Assembly (NCBI GenBank): GCA_020351775.1
Contig: CP070666.1
Span: 3,297,180-3,361,179 of the forward strand
Direction of reading: 5' to 3'
DNA length: 64,000 bases
From: Gemmatimonadota bacterium
GTDB taxonomy: Bacteria; Gemmatimonadota; Gemmatimonadetes; Gemmatimonadales; GWC2-71-9
The position numbers were made by a program, and so were the translations under genes. Below, piece by piece: positions 1 to 7,892 of the stretch. Position 1 is the first letter of the stretch. Each line of letters begins with the position of its first letter. The notes beneath the pieces are model-generated. The model did no database searches. It saw nothing but the letters and a program-made list of their open reading frames with translations, and was not told where the DNA came from.

Positions 1-2
1 CC

Positions 3-152
3 CCGCCGGTCTCCTCCGAGGAGCTCCGGGGCAAGCTGGACGCGTTCCAGACGGCCGACACGGCGACCGTGGCCGCCGAAACCGCGTCCCGCAATCAGCA
101 CCGGCGGGGGACCACGGCCAAGGCCGCGGAAGAACCGCTGGAAAAGATGTGA
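3..152 (+). CDS. C-terminal end of an unrecognised protein (truncated by the window)
   Basis: An open frame runs in from the left edge and ends at TGA 150-152, giving 49 residues that finish in PLEKM. It is polar, rich in Ala, Thr, Glu and Lys, with no motif I can name. Almost every codon ends in G or C, clearly more than in the genes that follow, and the composition changes right after the stop. The next gene converges on it with about 30 bases between. It could be a real gene tail of foreign or very GC-rich origin, or the edge of a misassembly. The lack of stops in 49 codons alone is weak evidence. Confidence 0.4.
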   Translation, partial: PPVSSEELRGKLDAFQTADTATVAAETASRNQHRRGTTAKAAEEPLEKM

Positions 153-182
153 GCCTGCATGATGTTCGAACCCGCCCGTCAG

Positions 183-1646
183 CTACTTCCTAATCCTCTC
201 CAAGACCGCAACACCGTTCGTGTTGTCCGGGTTGAGTTCAACAGACTTCTCGTAGTTCACGATCGCGCGCGCCGTATCGCCCGCCGCGAGATATGCCTCA
301 CCTAGGCTATCGTAGGGGTTCGACGCATCAGGATACTCGGACACGTTGAGTTCGAAAACCACAATTGCGTCTTCGATTCGGCCGGCACGCAACAGCCGGT
401 ACCCGAGGCTGTTGAGCAGGAATTCATCGAACGCCTCGACCGGGCTCGTAGTCTTCAACTGATGATACTGGGTGACAGCAGAGTCGATTCCGTGTTCCTC
501 GTAGGTATGTACCAACGACTCACGCACCGCACGCTTGGGAGAATCGTATGCCTCATAGCCAAGCCAGGTAGCAGCCGCGTGCTCACCACCGACGGTGGCC
601 GCCAGTAAGCCCTCCAGGATTGACTGCCCGTTCTCGCTGTTGGTGAACCACACGACACCGACGCGGTGCTCGGGGTACGAGATGGTGTAGGCCTTGTAAC
701 CAGTGTTGTCACCCCAATGCCAGAACGCGCTGCCGGCCTCGCTGCCCTGCAGTCCTATACCAAGCCCCCACGCGAGGTTCGAATCAACGTCTATCTGTGG
801 CGCGAGCATCGCGACTGCCGTACTGTCGTTCAAACGCGTCCCGTTCATGACGGCCATCATGAAGCGTGCGAAATCGGGAGCTGTGGTATGAAGCGATGCG
901 GCGGCGTTGCCCCGTCCACGTTGCGGCTTGTTCTTGCGCAGCACTTCGCCATCGGATCCGTGCGGCATGGCCACCACTTCCTCGAATTGCTCCTGCCAGA
1001 GGTAGCTGCTACTCGTCATCCCGAGTGGCTCGAACACCAACCGACGCACCAGCTGGTCTAGCGGCTCACCCGTCAGGTTCATGACCGCGAGCTGGAGATA
1101 AACGAATCCTTCGCCGGAGTAGCTGAACTCGGTGCCCGGCTCACGGTCGATGGTCAGTCGCCCTCCCCTAGGCCGCCAGTTGGGAAACCCGGGACTGTGT
1201 GTCAGTACCATGCGCGGAGTGATGAGCCAGTACCGCTCGTCGTGCGTGATCGCACTGTACTCGTAGTAATCGGCAATGGGTGTGTCGAGATCGAGCACAC
1301 CCTGGTCGACCAACTGCAGCACCGCGTAGGCGAACACCGGTTTGCTGAGCGACGCCGCCTCGAAGACGCTGTTGGTGGTGACCCGTGCCTGCGTCTCGGC
1401 ATTTCTCAGCCCGAACCCACGACTCCACACCAGTGCCGAATCTGTCGCGATGGCGATGGCGAGTCCGGTCACGGCGCCGCTGTCCATCAATGCCGGGACG
1501 ACTGAGTCGAGCTGGGCCAGCCGTTCCGGAGTGGTCAGCGTCGCAAGCGGGTCGGGTCCGCTACCGGCCCCTCCGAGGCAAGAGCTGGTGCCGATCGTGG
1601 CTGTCAGTGCAACTGCGATCAGGGAGAAGCGCGTCATGGATCTCAT
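183..1646 (-). CDS. Serine hydrolase of the beta-lactamase/PBP family with C-terminal TPR, probable lipoprotein
   Basis: A 487-aa protein of the class C beta-lactamase/DD-peptidase-like family (PF00144), which acts on peptidoglycan peptides, beta-lactams or small esters; the substrate cannot be told. The ATG at 1646 is preferred over an upstream GTG-like extension because it starts a signal sequence (hydrophobic core, Cys23 after TSS), so the product is likely a lipoprotein. The SxxK motif is SLSK (Ser99, Lys102); the second motif reads YSG instead of YxN, and HWGDNTGYK lies where the third motif belongs. Residues about 425-480 form tetratricopeptide helices (NPYDSLGEAYLAAGDTARAI), a common tail in soil and marine bacteria. 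It is monocistronic and converges on the truncated gene at the left edge. Confidence 0.9.
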   Translation of the reverse strand: MRSMTRFSLIAVALTATIGTSSCLGGAGSGPDPLATLTTPERLAQLDSVVPALMDSGAVTGLAIAIATDSALVWSRGFGLRNAETQARVTTNSVFEAASLSKPVFAYAVLQLVDQGVLDLDTPIADYYEYSAITHDERYWLITPRMVLTHSPGFPNWRPRGGRLTIDREPGTEFSYSGEGFVYLQLAVMNLTGEPLDQLVRRLVFEPLGMTSSSYLWQEQFEEVVAMPHGSDGEVLRKNKPQRGRGNAAASLHTTAPDFARFMMAVMNGTRLNDSTAVAMLAPQIDVDSNLAWGLGIGLQGSEAGSAFWHWGDNTGYKAYTISYPEHRVGVVWFTNSENGQSILEGLLAATVGGEHAAATWLGYEAYDSPKRAVRESLVHTYEEHGIDSAVTQYHQLKTTSPVEAFDEFLLNSLGYRLLRAGRIEDAIVVFELNVSEYPDASNPYDSLGEAYLAAGDTARAIVNYEKSVELNPDNTNGVAVLERIRK

Positions 1647-1777
1647 GGATACGTCCGTCCGATGAATGTCAGTACTATCATTCTGACGCTGTAAACCCGG
1701 CCCCAGTTTCACCTCTCGAGACCTCACCATGGCCGCCGGGACCGGCCGGACCAGGTAGACGTTGGCGTAACTGGCGT

Positions 1778-1805
1778 TTGACAGTCACATGGCGCATCGT
1801 AGTAG
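1778..1805 (+). promoter_or_regulatory. Possible sigma-70 type promoter
   Basis: TTGACA (1778-1783) matches the -35 consensus in full. With a 16-base spacer the -10 would be TAGTAG (1800-1805), only three matches to TATAAT. It would serve the tiny ORF at 1910 and the 78-aa gene at 2137. Weak support. Confidence 0.2.
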
Positions 1806-1909
1806 AGGGATCCCCTGCATCGACGGACTCCGCGCACGTGTGCAATAGGATCCCGTTCCAGCAGCGGAGGTTGACCAGCGCAGGACGACTACCGGCACCG
1901 GGAGGGCGC

Positions 1910-2011
1910 GTGGCAGCACTGATCGAATTCGTAGCAGTGTGGTGGTGGATGATAGTACTCGTTGCAGCAGGCGCGATTGTGTTCGTCGCCGCGCGCCGTC
2001 GAAGGTTCTAG
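1910..2011 (+). CDS. Possible 33-aa single-pass membrane microprotein
   Basis: A GTG-started frame encodes 33 residues: a short start, three consecutive Trp (VWWWMIVLVAAG), a hydrophobic span of about 20 residues and an Arg-rich end (ARRRRF). This is the layout of a one-helix membrane peptide with a cytoplasmic basic tail. A GGAGG (1901-1905) lies 4 bases before the GTG, slightly close. No homologue comes to mind. It may be chance in a GC-rich spacer; the hydrophobic-then-basic layout is the only real argument. Confidence 0.3.
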   Translation: MAALIEFVAVWWWMIVLVAAGAIVFVAARRRRF

Positions 2012-2136
2012 AACCAGCGTGTTCCTCGGCCGCCTAGCGCAGTCGTGACACCTGCTTCCATCGCGGCAGCCGGGATACCCGTTGTTCTCGGCGAGCAATG
2101 CGGTTCAGTACCTTGCTGACCTGACTGGAGATAGAA

Positions 2137-2373
2137 ATGATCAAGCTCTACGACAACAGTACCCAGTCTCTGCTCGGAGAGATTACCAAGGAGCAGCTCG
2201 AATTCCTCGTTGATCACTTGGAGGAGACCTCGGTCGAGGACCAGGACTACTACATCGACGCCCATACGGTCCAGACGTTGAGCGATGCCGGTGCTGACGC
2301 CGAGCTCGTCGACATGCTGAGGCGCGGACTCGGGGACCGGCATGGCTATGAGGTCCGCTGGGCCGATTCATGA
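2137..2373 (+). CDS. Small acidic conserved hypothetical protein (78 aa)
   Basis: A compact 78-aa acidic protein with a well-placed GGAG (about 2127) before ATG. It begins with a beta-hairpin-like segment (MIKLYDNSTQSLLGEI) and continues as amphipathic helix with the phrase EDQDYYID. I recall similar short proteins in Gemmatimonadota and relatives, sometimes misnamed galactosyldiacylglycerol synthase in databases; this is too short to be an enzyme of that kind. No signal peptide or membrane segment. Function unknown. Codon choice fits the neighbours, so it is likely a real gene. Confidence 0.7.
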   Translation: MIKLYDNSTQSLLGEITKEQLEFLVDHLEETSVEDQDYYIDAHTVQTLSDAGADAELVDMLRRGLGDRHGYEVRWADS

Positions 2374-2444
2374 CACGACCGCTTGCCGGTTATCTTTGAG
2401 GAATAGATAGTAGGAAGGCCGACACAATCAGCGGAGGCACTATC

Positions 2445-3361
2445 ATTCGAACTCCACTCGTACTGAGTTTGCTTGTGGCAGCCGCCTTCACTGGTCGGCC
2501 CACCGCCGCGCAATCCAGCTACCGGCTCTATTTCCTTGGTGGCCAGTCCAACATGGATGGATATGGCCAGATCTCGGACCTGCCGGAGGATCTCCGCAGC
2601 CCTCAATCCGGAGTAATGATCTTCCGCGGGAGTCCCGCACCCGATGGCGTTGCGGTCGATGGCCGCGGTATCTGGTCGCCGCTGCGGCCCGGTCACGGGG
2701 CTGGATTCTCTTCGAATGGTACATCCAACACCTACTCGGAACGGTTTGGTGTCGAGCTGACCTTCGCACAGCGACTCCAGGAATTGAGCCCGGTAACCAA
2801 GATCGCCATCATAAAGTATTCACGTGGCGGTACCTCCATCGATACGGCCGCGGCCGGACGGTTCGGATCGTGGGATCCAGATTACGGTGGCGCAACCAGC
2901 GTGACCCAGTACGACCACTTCCTTGCAACGATAAGCAATGCCTTGACCGAGCCCGATATTGACGGCGACGGACAGCCCGACAGGCTCATTCCCGCTGGCA
3001 TCGTCTGGATGCAGGGTGAGAGCGATGCGGCCTACACCGCGGAGATCGCTAGTCGGTATCGGTACAATCTCGAGAGGCTGATCGACCTGCTCCGAGCCGC
3101 CTTCAGGACGGATGACTTGCCAGTTGTGGTCGGCCGCATCTCGGATTCGGACAGGACGAGGACGGAGCGGTGTGGGACCACGGAGATATCGTGCGTGCGA
3201 TGCAGGCTGACTTCGTGGAGTGGGACGGCGCAGCTGCCCTCGTCACGTCGACCGACGACTACGACTATTCAGACCCGTGGCACTACGACAGCGAGGGATA
3301 CATCGACCTGGGCCGGCGCTTGGCTGAGTCTCTGGTTCGACTCACCGCCAGCCGTATGTAG
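2445..3361 (+). pseudogene. Frameshifted sialate O-acetylesterase-like (SASA/DUF303) secreted esterase
   Basis: Two frames together spell one carbohydrate acetylesterase of the SASA family. The first has the nucleophile block GGQSNMDG and WMQGESDA; the second, from about 3149, gives GQDEDGAVWDHGDI and the His block DPWHYDSEGYIDLGRRLA. The reading must change frame right after GRISDS (about 3149), equal to one missing base. Without repair, the first frame runs on to 3395 and loses the catalytic His. The start is odd: TTG 2469 would cut the signal peptide, while ATT 2445, 8 bases after GGAGG (2432-2436), gives the good signal MRTPLVLSLLVAAAF ending before AQS. Either a decayed gene or a sequencing error. 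Confidence 0.75.
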
Positions 3362-3411
3362 CCCGGATCGAACACAATGTGTGATAACACACTGATGCAA
3401 GACTGGGAGCC

Positions 3412-3897
3412 TTGGCGTTGAATATCTATCAGACAGAGAAACAATGGGAAAGCACTGCACCTACGACACTGGTGATCGCCTGCTCCGATGGACGGTTTCA
3501 AGAGGAGGTCGACGCATTTCTGCACAGTGAACTCGGCATACGTCGGTACGACAGGTTCTACGTACCCGGTGGTGCCGGCGCGCTCGCGTCCAGCGGTTTT
3601 GATTTCACACGCGCACATGATTTTCGCTCCGAGTGCAGGTTTCTGATCAACGCACACCGAATAGATCAGGCAATCTTGTTGTTCCACGGCCCGGCGGAAG
3701 ATGGACCCGAATCTGCGGCTTGTGCCGACTACAAACGGAAATCGCCAGGCAAGTCAGCTACCGAGCTTCGCAAGCAGCAGGACGAGGATGCGGCCGAAAT
3801 AATTCGAGACGGATTGGGCTCAAGCGTCACTCTCAGAGTATTCCACACAGAAGTGACGGCCGAGGGGTTCGTGAGATTCGTGCCGGTACGGGGTTGA
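3412..3897 (+). CDS. Beta-carbonic-anhydrase-like hypothetical protein
   Basis: A 161-aa cytosolic protein. The phrase VIACSDGRF near residue 25 looks like the CxDxR zinc and dyad block of beta-carbonic anhydrases, and the later LLFHGPAEDGPESAAC offers a His and a Cys, but with 11 residues between them instead of the usual HxxC. It is also shorter than classic beta-CAs (about 200 aa). It may be a divergent zinc protein that keeps the fold but not the activity. Start is TTG at 3412, or TTG at 3418 which sits 8 bases after GGAG. The 28-base gap to the next gene suggests cotranscription with the methyltransferase-like protein. Confidence 0.6.
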   Translation: MALNIYQTEKQWESTAPTTLVIACSDGRFQEEVDAFLHSELGIRRYDRFYVPGGAGALASSGFDFTRAHDFRSECRFLINAHRIDQAILLFHGPAEDGPESAACADYKRKSPGKSATELRKQQDEDAAEIIRDGLGSSVTLRVFHTEVTAEGFVRFVPVRG

Positions 3898-3924
3898 CCA
3901 CGGCCAAAGTACTCAACCATCCCA

Positions 3925-4446
3925 ATGAGCGAATCGGCGGACACCGAGAAGGAAACACGGCGACCACAGCTTCTCGACTGGTCTGCCGGAGCGGCGTTCT
4001 TGGCTCTCATTGTGCTGGACCGCTTCATTGAACGCGGTGGCAGCCGCCTCCTCTATCGATTGGGTATCATCTGCCTGCTGGCAGCTCCCGTCTTGTTCAT
4101 TCCACCTTTTGTCTTGCTCAAGAAACACGGGCAAGTTGACGCAGGTAGATCCTTCTTTTGCACCAAGGTCACCGTCGACCGCGGCCTGTATGCAGTCGTA
4201 CGACACCCACAGTACCTGGGGTACATCTTGTTGGCGCTTGGGTTCATGCTGCTATCACAGCACCTCGCTACGTTATCATTAGGTGCGATTGCCATCATCT
4301 GCTTCTATCTCTACACACTCGAAGAAGAGCAGTTCTGCGTGCGGCGGTTCGGTGTCGCATATGAGGAGTACTGCAGACGGGTGCCGCGGTTCAATATTGT
4401 GAGCGGTGTGATCAGATACCTCGTTAGGAAGCGTTGGACCGAGTGA
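3925..4446 (+). CDS. Isoprenylcysteine carboxyl methyltransferase-like membrane protein
   Basis: A 173-aa integral membrane protein with about four hydrophobic segments. The C-terminal half carries the ICMT/PEMT signature: RHPQYLGY, which binds S-adenosylmethionine, followed by an acidic EEEQF and YEEYCRRVPRF. Bacterial members of this family methylate small lipids, isoprenoids or phospholipids, but the substrate here cannot be read from sequence. The N-terminal 20 residues are charged and cytosolic. It follows the carbonic-anhydrase-like gene closely and overlaps the non-coding lead of the next gene. Confidence 0.8.
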   Translation: MSESADTEKETRRPQLLDWSAGAAFLALIVLDRFIERGGSRLLYRLGIICLLAAPVLFIPPFVLLKKHGQVDAGRSFFCTKVTVDRGLYAVVRHPQYLGYILLALGFMLLSQHLATLSLGAIAIICFYLYTLEEEQFCVRRFGVAYEEYCRRVPRFNIVSGVIRYLVRKRWTE

Positions 4447-4469
4447 ATACTGGAAGCGAGGGAAACCGA

Positions 4470-6131
4470 ATGATGAAGGATTGGAGTTCGAGGAGCAGGT
4501 ACGTCGTATTGTATATAGCTATCGCGGCCGGGATGTCCGACAATCTCTTTGCGCAACAGCCGCTGACCGTGGCAGAAGCAAGCGGGTTCACAGCCACTTC
4601 TCGCCACTCTGATATCGTGGACTTCATCACCGAACTGCAGCGCCAGAGTTCCCTGATCAACATCGAGATACTTGGTGTGAGTGGCGAGGGGAGAGAAATC
4701 CCGCTCATGGTCATCGGAGATCCTGTACCGACATCACCCGCCGACCTCAAGTACGACGACCGCGCTGTGGTCTACTTCCAAGCCAACATCCATGCCGGAG
4801 AAGTCGAGGGCAAAGAAGCTGCTCAGATGCTTGCGCGGGATCTGATACAGGGTAAGACGGCCGCGTACCTCAACGAACTGGTGATCCTGATCGCTCCCAT
4901 CTTCAACCCCGACGGCAACGAGAAGATCAGCACCGAGAACCGCCGCAATCAGGTGGGCCCTGAGCAGGGAGTGGGGATTAGATACAACGGTCAGAATCTC
5001 GACCTCAATCGGGACGGGATGAAGGTCGAGACGCCCGAGGTACGGGGGTTGATCCAGAACGTCCTGCAGCGCTGGGATCCACTGTTCTTCCTGGATAGTC
5101 ACACGCACAATGGCTCGTATCACCAGGAACCGGTAACCTGGACCTGGGGCCTGAACCCCAACGGTGACCCTCGGATACTCGATCACATGGAGAGAGTGCT
5201 ATTGCCGTACGTGACTGAGCGCATGCGAGAGGTGTACGGTACGCTCACCATCCCGCACGGTGACTTTGTCGATGTGACCGAGCCCGAGACCGGTTGGGTG
5301 CCCTTGGGACCCCAGCCGCGCTACTTGAGCAACTATGTCGGCTTGAGAAACCGGATCTCTATCCTGAACGAGCAATACCCCTATGTGGACTTCGAGACCA
5401 GAGTTCAGGGGGCGTACAATCTGTTTCTCACTTTCCTGGATTTCTTGCACACCAACAAGGACGAAGTCGTGGCGCTGGTACGCCAGGCCGACCGACGCGC
5501 AGTAGCACGAGGTTTGAGCCCATCAGAGGATGACGTCTTCATCGTGGAATACGAAGAGGGTCAGCCGATCGATCAAGCGCTCACCATCCAAGGGTACGAG
5601 ATGGAGCTGGTCGAGGGGTTTGGTGGCCGGCGACGCGCCAGGCCAACCGATGTGAAAAGGACATACTCCGACGTCCCATATCTGGCTCGCTTCACAGCGA
5701 AGCGTACAGTATCGTTTCCCACAGGATATCTGATCACGGTTCCCGACGAACGCGTACTGGAAACCCTGCTCGCGCACGGAATCGCGGTCGAGAAACTCAC
5801 CGAGGCGGCTACGCTGTCGGTTGAGTCATTCCGTGTCACAAGCGTCAGCGGTTCGAGCCGCCTGAATCAGGGCCACTACACCAGCTCGGTGGTCGGAGAG
5901 TACACCATCGTGGACAAGGAATTCCCGGTCGGGACACTGTTCGTGAGTACCGCGCAGGCACTCGGATCCGTTGCGGCGTACCTGTTGGAGCCGGAGAGCG
6001 ACGACGGCCTTGTGGTATGGAACTTCTTTGACCGCTACCTCCAGGCCCAGTGGGCCGATGCAGCTCAGATGTATCCGGTCTTCAGATTACTCACGCCGAC
6101 CAACCTGGTCACCGTGCCTGTGGCACACTGA
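4470..6131 (+). CDS. Secreted M14 zinc carboxypeptidase-like protein
   Basis: A metallopeptidase of family M14, 553 aa, exported to the periplasm or outside. ATG 4470 (or 4473) is chosen because it opens a signal peptide ending near FAQQ; an upstream TTG at 4434 would overlap the previous gene. Zinc ligands are visible as IHAGEVEGKEA (His and Glu) and LDSHTHNGS (third His); a Glu in ILNEQYPY is a candidate catalytic base. DLNRDGMK is the usual Arg/Asn substrate block. The last 180 residues are beta-rich with no enzyme motif. Peptide uptake or cell-wall peptide trimming is likely. A second, larger M14 gene lies at 8500. Confidence 0.88.
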   Translation: MMKDWSSRSRYVVLYIAIAAGMSDNLFAQQPLTVAEASGFTATSRHSDIVDFITELQRQSSLINIEILGVSGEGREIPLMVIGDPVPTSPADLKYDDRAVVYFQANIHAGEVEGKEAAQMLARDLIQGKTAAYLNELVILIAPIFNPDGNEKISTENRRNQVGPEQGVGIRYNGQNLDLNRDGMKVETPEVRGLIQNVLQRWDPLFFLDSHTHNGSYHQEPVTWTWGLNPNGDPRILDHMERVLLPYVTERMREVYGTLTIPHGDFVDVTEPETGWVPLGPQPRYLSNYVGLRNRISILNEQYPYVDFETRVQGAYNLFLTFLDFLHTNKDEVVALVRQADRRAVARGLSPSEDDVFIVEYEEGQPIDQALTIQGYEMELVEGFGGRRRARPTDVKRTYSDVPYLARFTAKRTVSFPTGYLITVPDERVLETLLAHGIAVEKLTEAATLSVESFRVTSVSGSSRLNQGHYTSSVVGEYTIVDKEFPVGTLFVSTAQALGSVAAYLLEPESDDGLVVWNFFDRYLQAQWADAAQMYPVFRLLTPTNLVTVPVAH

Positions 6132-6213
6132 CATGATGCGAGAGGTGAGCACAGTAAAACGTACGTAAACGGAGGCTAGCATCTTTGTCTAATACATATA
6201 ACAGGACGATGGC

Positions 6214-6687
6214 ATGGTGCGATCTCGCTCACTAGCTCCAGTCATACTTGCCGCGATTGCGGCGCCTGGCTGCACCTTGACAGCTGACCGTAGCTATCCG
6301 GAGTTCGACGCTACGTCCGCTGTGGACGCTTGGGTGGCCATGTGGAACTCATACGATCTGGACGCAGTCGACGAACTGTTCCTTACCGACTCGGCTGTAT
6401 CCTACCTATCCACCGAAAGAGAAGGCGTCATCACCGGCATCCATGCCGTACGCGAACATCATGCCGGCTTCGGCTTCGTGAGTGGTGGTGAAGCACCGGA
6501 AACCACCTTGTGGGTCGAGAACATACAAGTGAGTGAGCCGGGGCAAGTGGCAATCGTTACGGGAACCTGGCACTTCCGGCGCGGTCCCGATGCCACCGGT
6601 GAGCTACAGCGGGGTCCGGTAACGTTCGTGTACGTTCCGACCAACAATGGTTACCGGATTGCGCATGCCCATTTTGCGGAATACTAG
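6214..6687 (+). CDS. SnoaL/DUF4440-like (NTF2 fold) exported protein
   Basis: A 157-aa protein with an N-terminal hydrophobic signal ending APGC, a weak lipobox (Pro at -2), so it may be a lipoprotein. The rest fits the NTF2-like cone fold: an Asp-rich helix start (SAVDAWVAMWNSYDLDAVDELF), a loop with GITGI-like phrase (VITGIHAVREHH) and two closing strands (VAIVTGTWHF, VTFVYVPTNNGYRIAHAH). Such proteins bind small ligands or act as mild isomerases; nothing specific can be assigned. AGGA (about 6203) precedes the ATG. The VOC gene follows 16 bases later. Confidence 0.75.
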   Translation: MVRSRSLAPVILAAIAAPGCTLTADRSYPEFDATSAVDAWVAMWNSYDLDAVDELFLTDSAVSYLSTEREGVITGIHAVREHHAGFGFVSGGEAPETTLWVENIQVSEPGQVAIVTGTWHFRRGPDATGELQRGPVTFVYVPTNNGYRIAHAHFAEY

Positions 6688-6703
6688 GCGAGGGGGATCG
6701 AAC

Positions 6704-7054
6704 TTGAGAGAGTACCATCACGTCGGGATTCCCACACAGACGCCCCGGGAAGGGGAAGAGTATGTCGAGCAGTACGGCATGTACGTCGTGGGATACGACA
6801 CCAATCCCTACGGTATCGAGTGGCTGCGGTTCGAGCCGCACAGTCCGCTGCCCGAGCTGGTGCAGCAGGTGCCACACGTTGCATTCAAGGTCGACGACCT
6901 CGACGCCGAGCTGACAGGAAATGAAGTGCTGATCGAACCCAACAGCCCATCACCCGGCGTGCGCGTGGCATTCATCGAGCACAACGGGGCGCCAGTGGAG
7001 TTTCTGCAGTTCGACGAGGAATCCCAAGACTCTCCGCGCAGCCAGCCTGACTGA
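6704..7054 (+). CDS. VOC/glyoxalase-like family protein
   Basis: A 116-aa single VOC-type module pair. It opens with YHHVGIPT, the standard first strand and metal His of glyoxalase/dioxygenase relatives, has VPHVAFKVDDLDAEL in the middle and closes with VAFIEHNGAPVEFLQF, which supplies the last metal-binding Glu. Three possible metal ligands (His, His, Glu) are therefore present. TTG 6704 is chosen since AGGGGGA (6691-6697) sits at ideal distance and the family begins here; an ATG at 6647 would add residues that overlap the previous gene. Substrate unknown. Confidence 0.8.
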   Translation: MREYHHVGIPTQTPREGEEYVEQYGMYVVGYDTNPYGIEWLRFEPHSPLPELVQQVPHVAFKVDDLDAELTGNEVLIEPNSPSPGVRVAFIEHNGAPVEFLQFDEESQDSPRSQPD

Positions 7055-7121
7055 CGGGCGATCACGGCTGACCACTACGAACGGCCGCCGAGTCGGTCGT
7101 GAACACGAGTCCGCCAGTGAA

Positions 7122-7673
7122 TCAGCCTCTCAACTCGTCCAGCTCCTTAGCCGTACGTTCGAGAAGCTTCACCACCTCACGCACCTTCTCTTCATCGTCC
7201 CTCAGCCGCCACGTCGTTCGGTAGACCTGCCCTACCAGCTTCCCGACCTGACGAGTGACATCGGGCATGGGGTCGTTCAGCAGGTTGTCGAGCATGTCCT
7301 CAAGGCGGTCGAATATCTCCTCGACCGTTCCCTTGTTCTCGTCCAGGAACTCGCGTCCGGCTGCGGTAATGGAGTACACCTTCTTACCCTCGACCTCCTC
7401 GCTGCTTACCAGGCCTTCATCCTCCAACCACTGCAGCGTGGGATAGACAGTGCCAGGCGACGGCTTGTAGCAGCCGTGGGTGTGCTCCTCCAACTCCTTC
7501 ATGACTTCATAGCCGTGCATCGGTTTGTCCCTGAGGAGCTTCAGAATCACGTACTTCATGTCCCCTGCCTCGAACCACTGCCGCCGTCGCCTCCCTCTCC
7601 CCTTCCCGCGACCGCCGCTACCCATCCACCATTCCCACGGCCCCAATCCGAAGAACCAGTCGCGATCTCTCAT
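7122..7673 (-). CDS. PadR family transcriptional regulator
   Basis: A 183-aa DNA-binding regulator. Residues about 38-110 form the PadR winged helix (MKYVILKLLRDKPMHGYEVM, then PSPGTVYPTLQWLEDEGLV), followed by a charged helical dimerisation tail. The first 35 residues are Trp, Gly and Arg rich (DWFFGLGPWEWW and a GRGRRRR run), an extension seen in many PadR proteins of high-GC bacteria. PadR proteins usually repress nearby membrane or efflux genes and themselves. The DoxX gene upstream in the same direction and the AT-rich repeat-filled promoter at 7685-7730 fit autoregulation. Confidence 0.92.
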   Translation of the reverse strand: MRDRDWFFGLGPWEWWMGSGGRGKGRGRRRRQWFEAGDMKYVILKLLRDKPMHGYEVMKELEEHTHGCYKPSPGTVYPTLQWLEDEGLVSSEEVEGKKVYSITAAGREFLDENKGTVEEIFDRLEDMLDNLLNDPMPDVTRQVGKLVGQVYRTTWRLRDDEEKVREVVKLLERTAKELDELRG

Positions 7674-7684
7674 GGCTACCCCCG

Positions 7685-7730
7685 ACGATACGTCTAGATA
7701 TTACTCGTTGATATTACGTGCCGATATATC
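7685..7730. promoter_or_regulatory. Candidate PadR operator/promoter, AT-rich repeats
   Basis: Just upstream of the PadR start lies an island much richer in A and T than its surroundings. GATATTAC occurs twice in direct orientation (7697-7704 and 7710-7717, 13 bases apart), with a TCTAGA palindrome (7693-7698) and the palindrome GATATATC (7723-7730). Such clusters upstream of padR genes are commonly the autoregulatory operator. Binding is inferred, not shown. Confidence 0.35.
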
Positions 7731-7892
7731 TTAACCCTATGCGCTCAAGCTGTCAACTGCGTGCCCCAGCATCAGTGAACCGGTTCATCTCCACAGGCCG
7801 CCAGGCCCTGGGGTCGTCCGGGATGGGATGGGTCAGATCATCGATGGCTCGGCCCTGGCTGAGGGACCCGGGATAGACAGCCCGACGCGGCC

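Larger units (their letters stand above)
1647..2136. other. Intergenic stretch with a possible promoter and a tiny ORF
   Basis: About 490 bases separate the hydrolase start from the next clear gene. A perfect TTGACA sits at 1778-1783 on the plus strand, but the best -10 at 16-17 bases is poor (TAGTAG). A candidate 33-codon membrane ORF is listed separately. I see no tRNA, hairpin terminator or repeat here. Confidence 0.4.
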
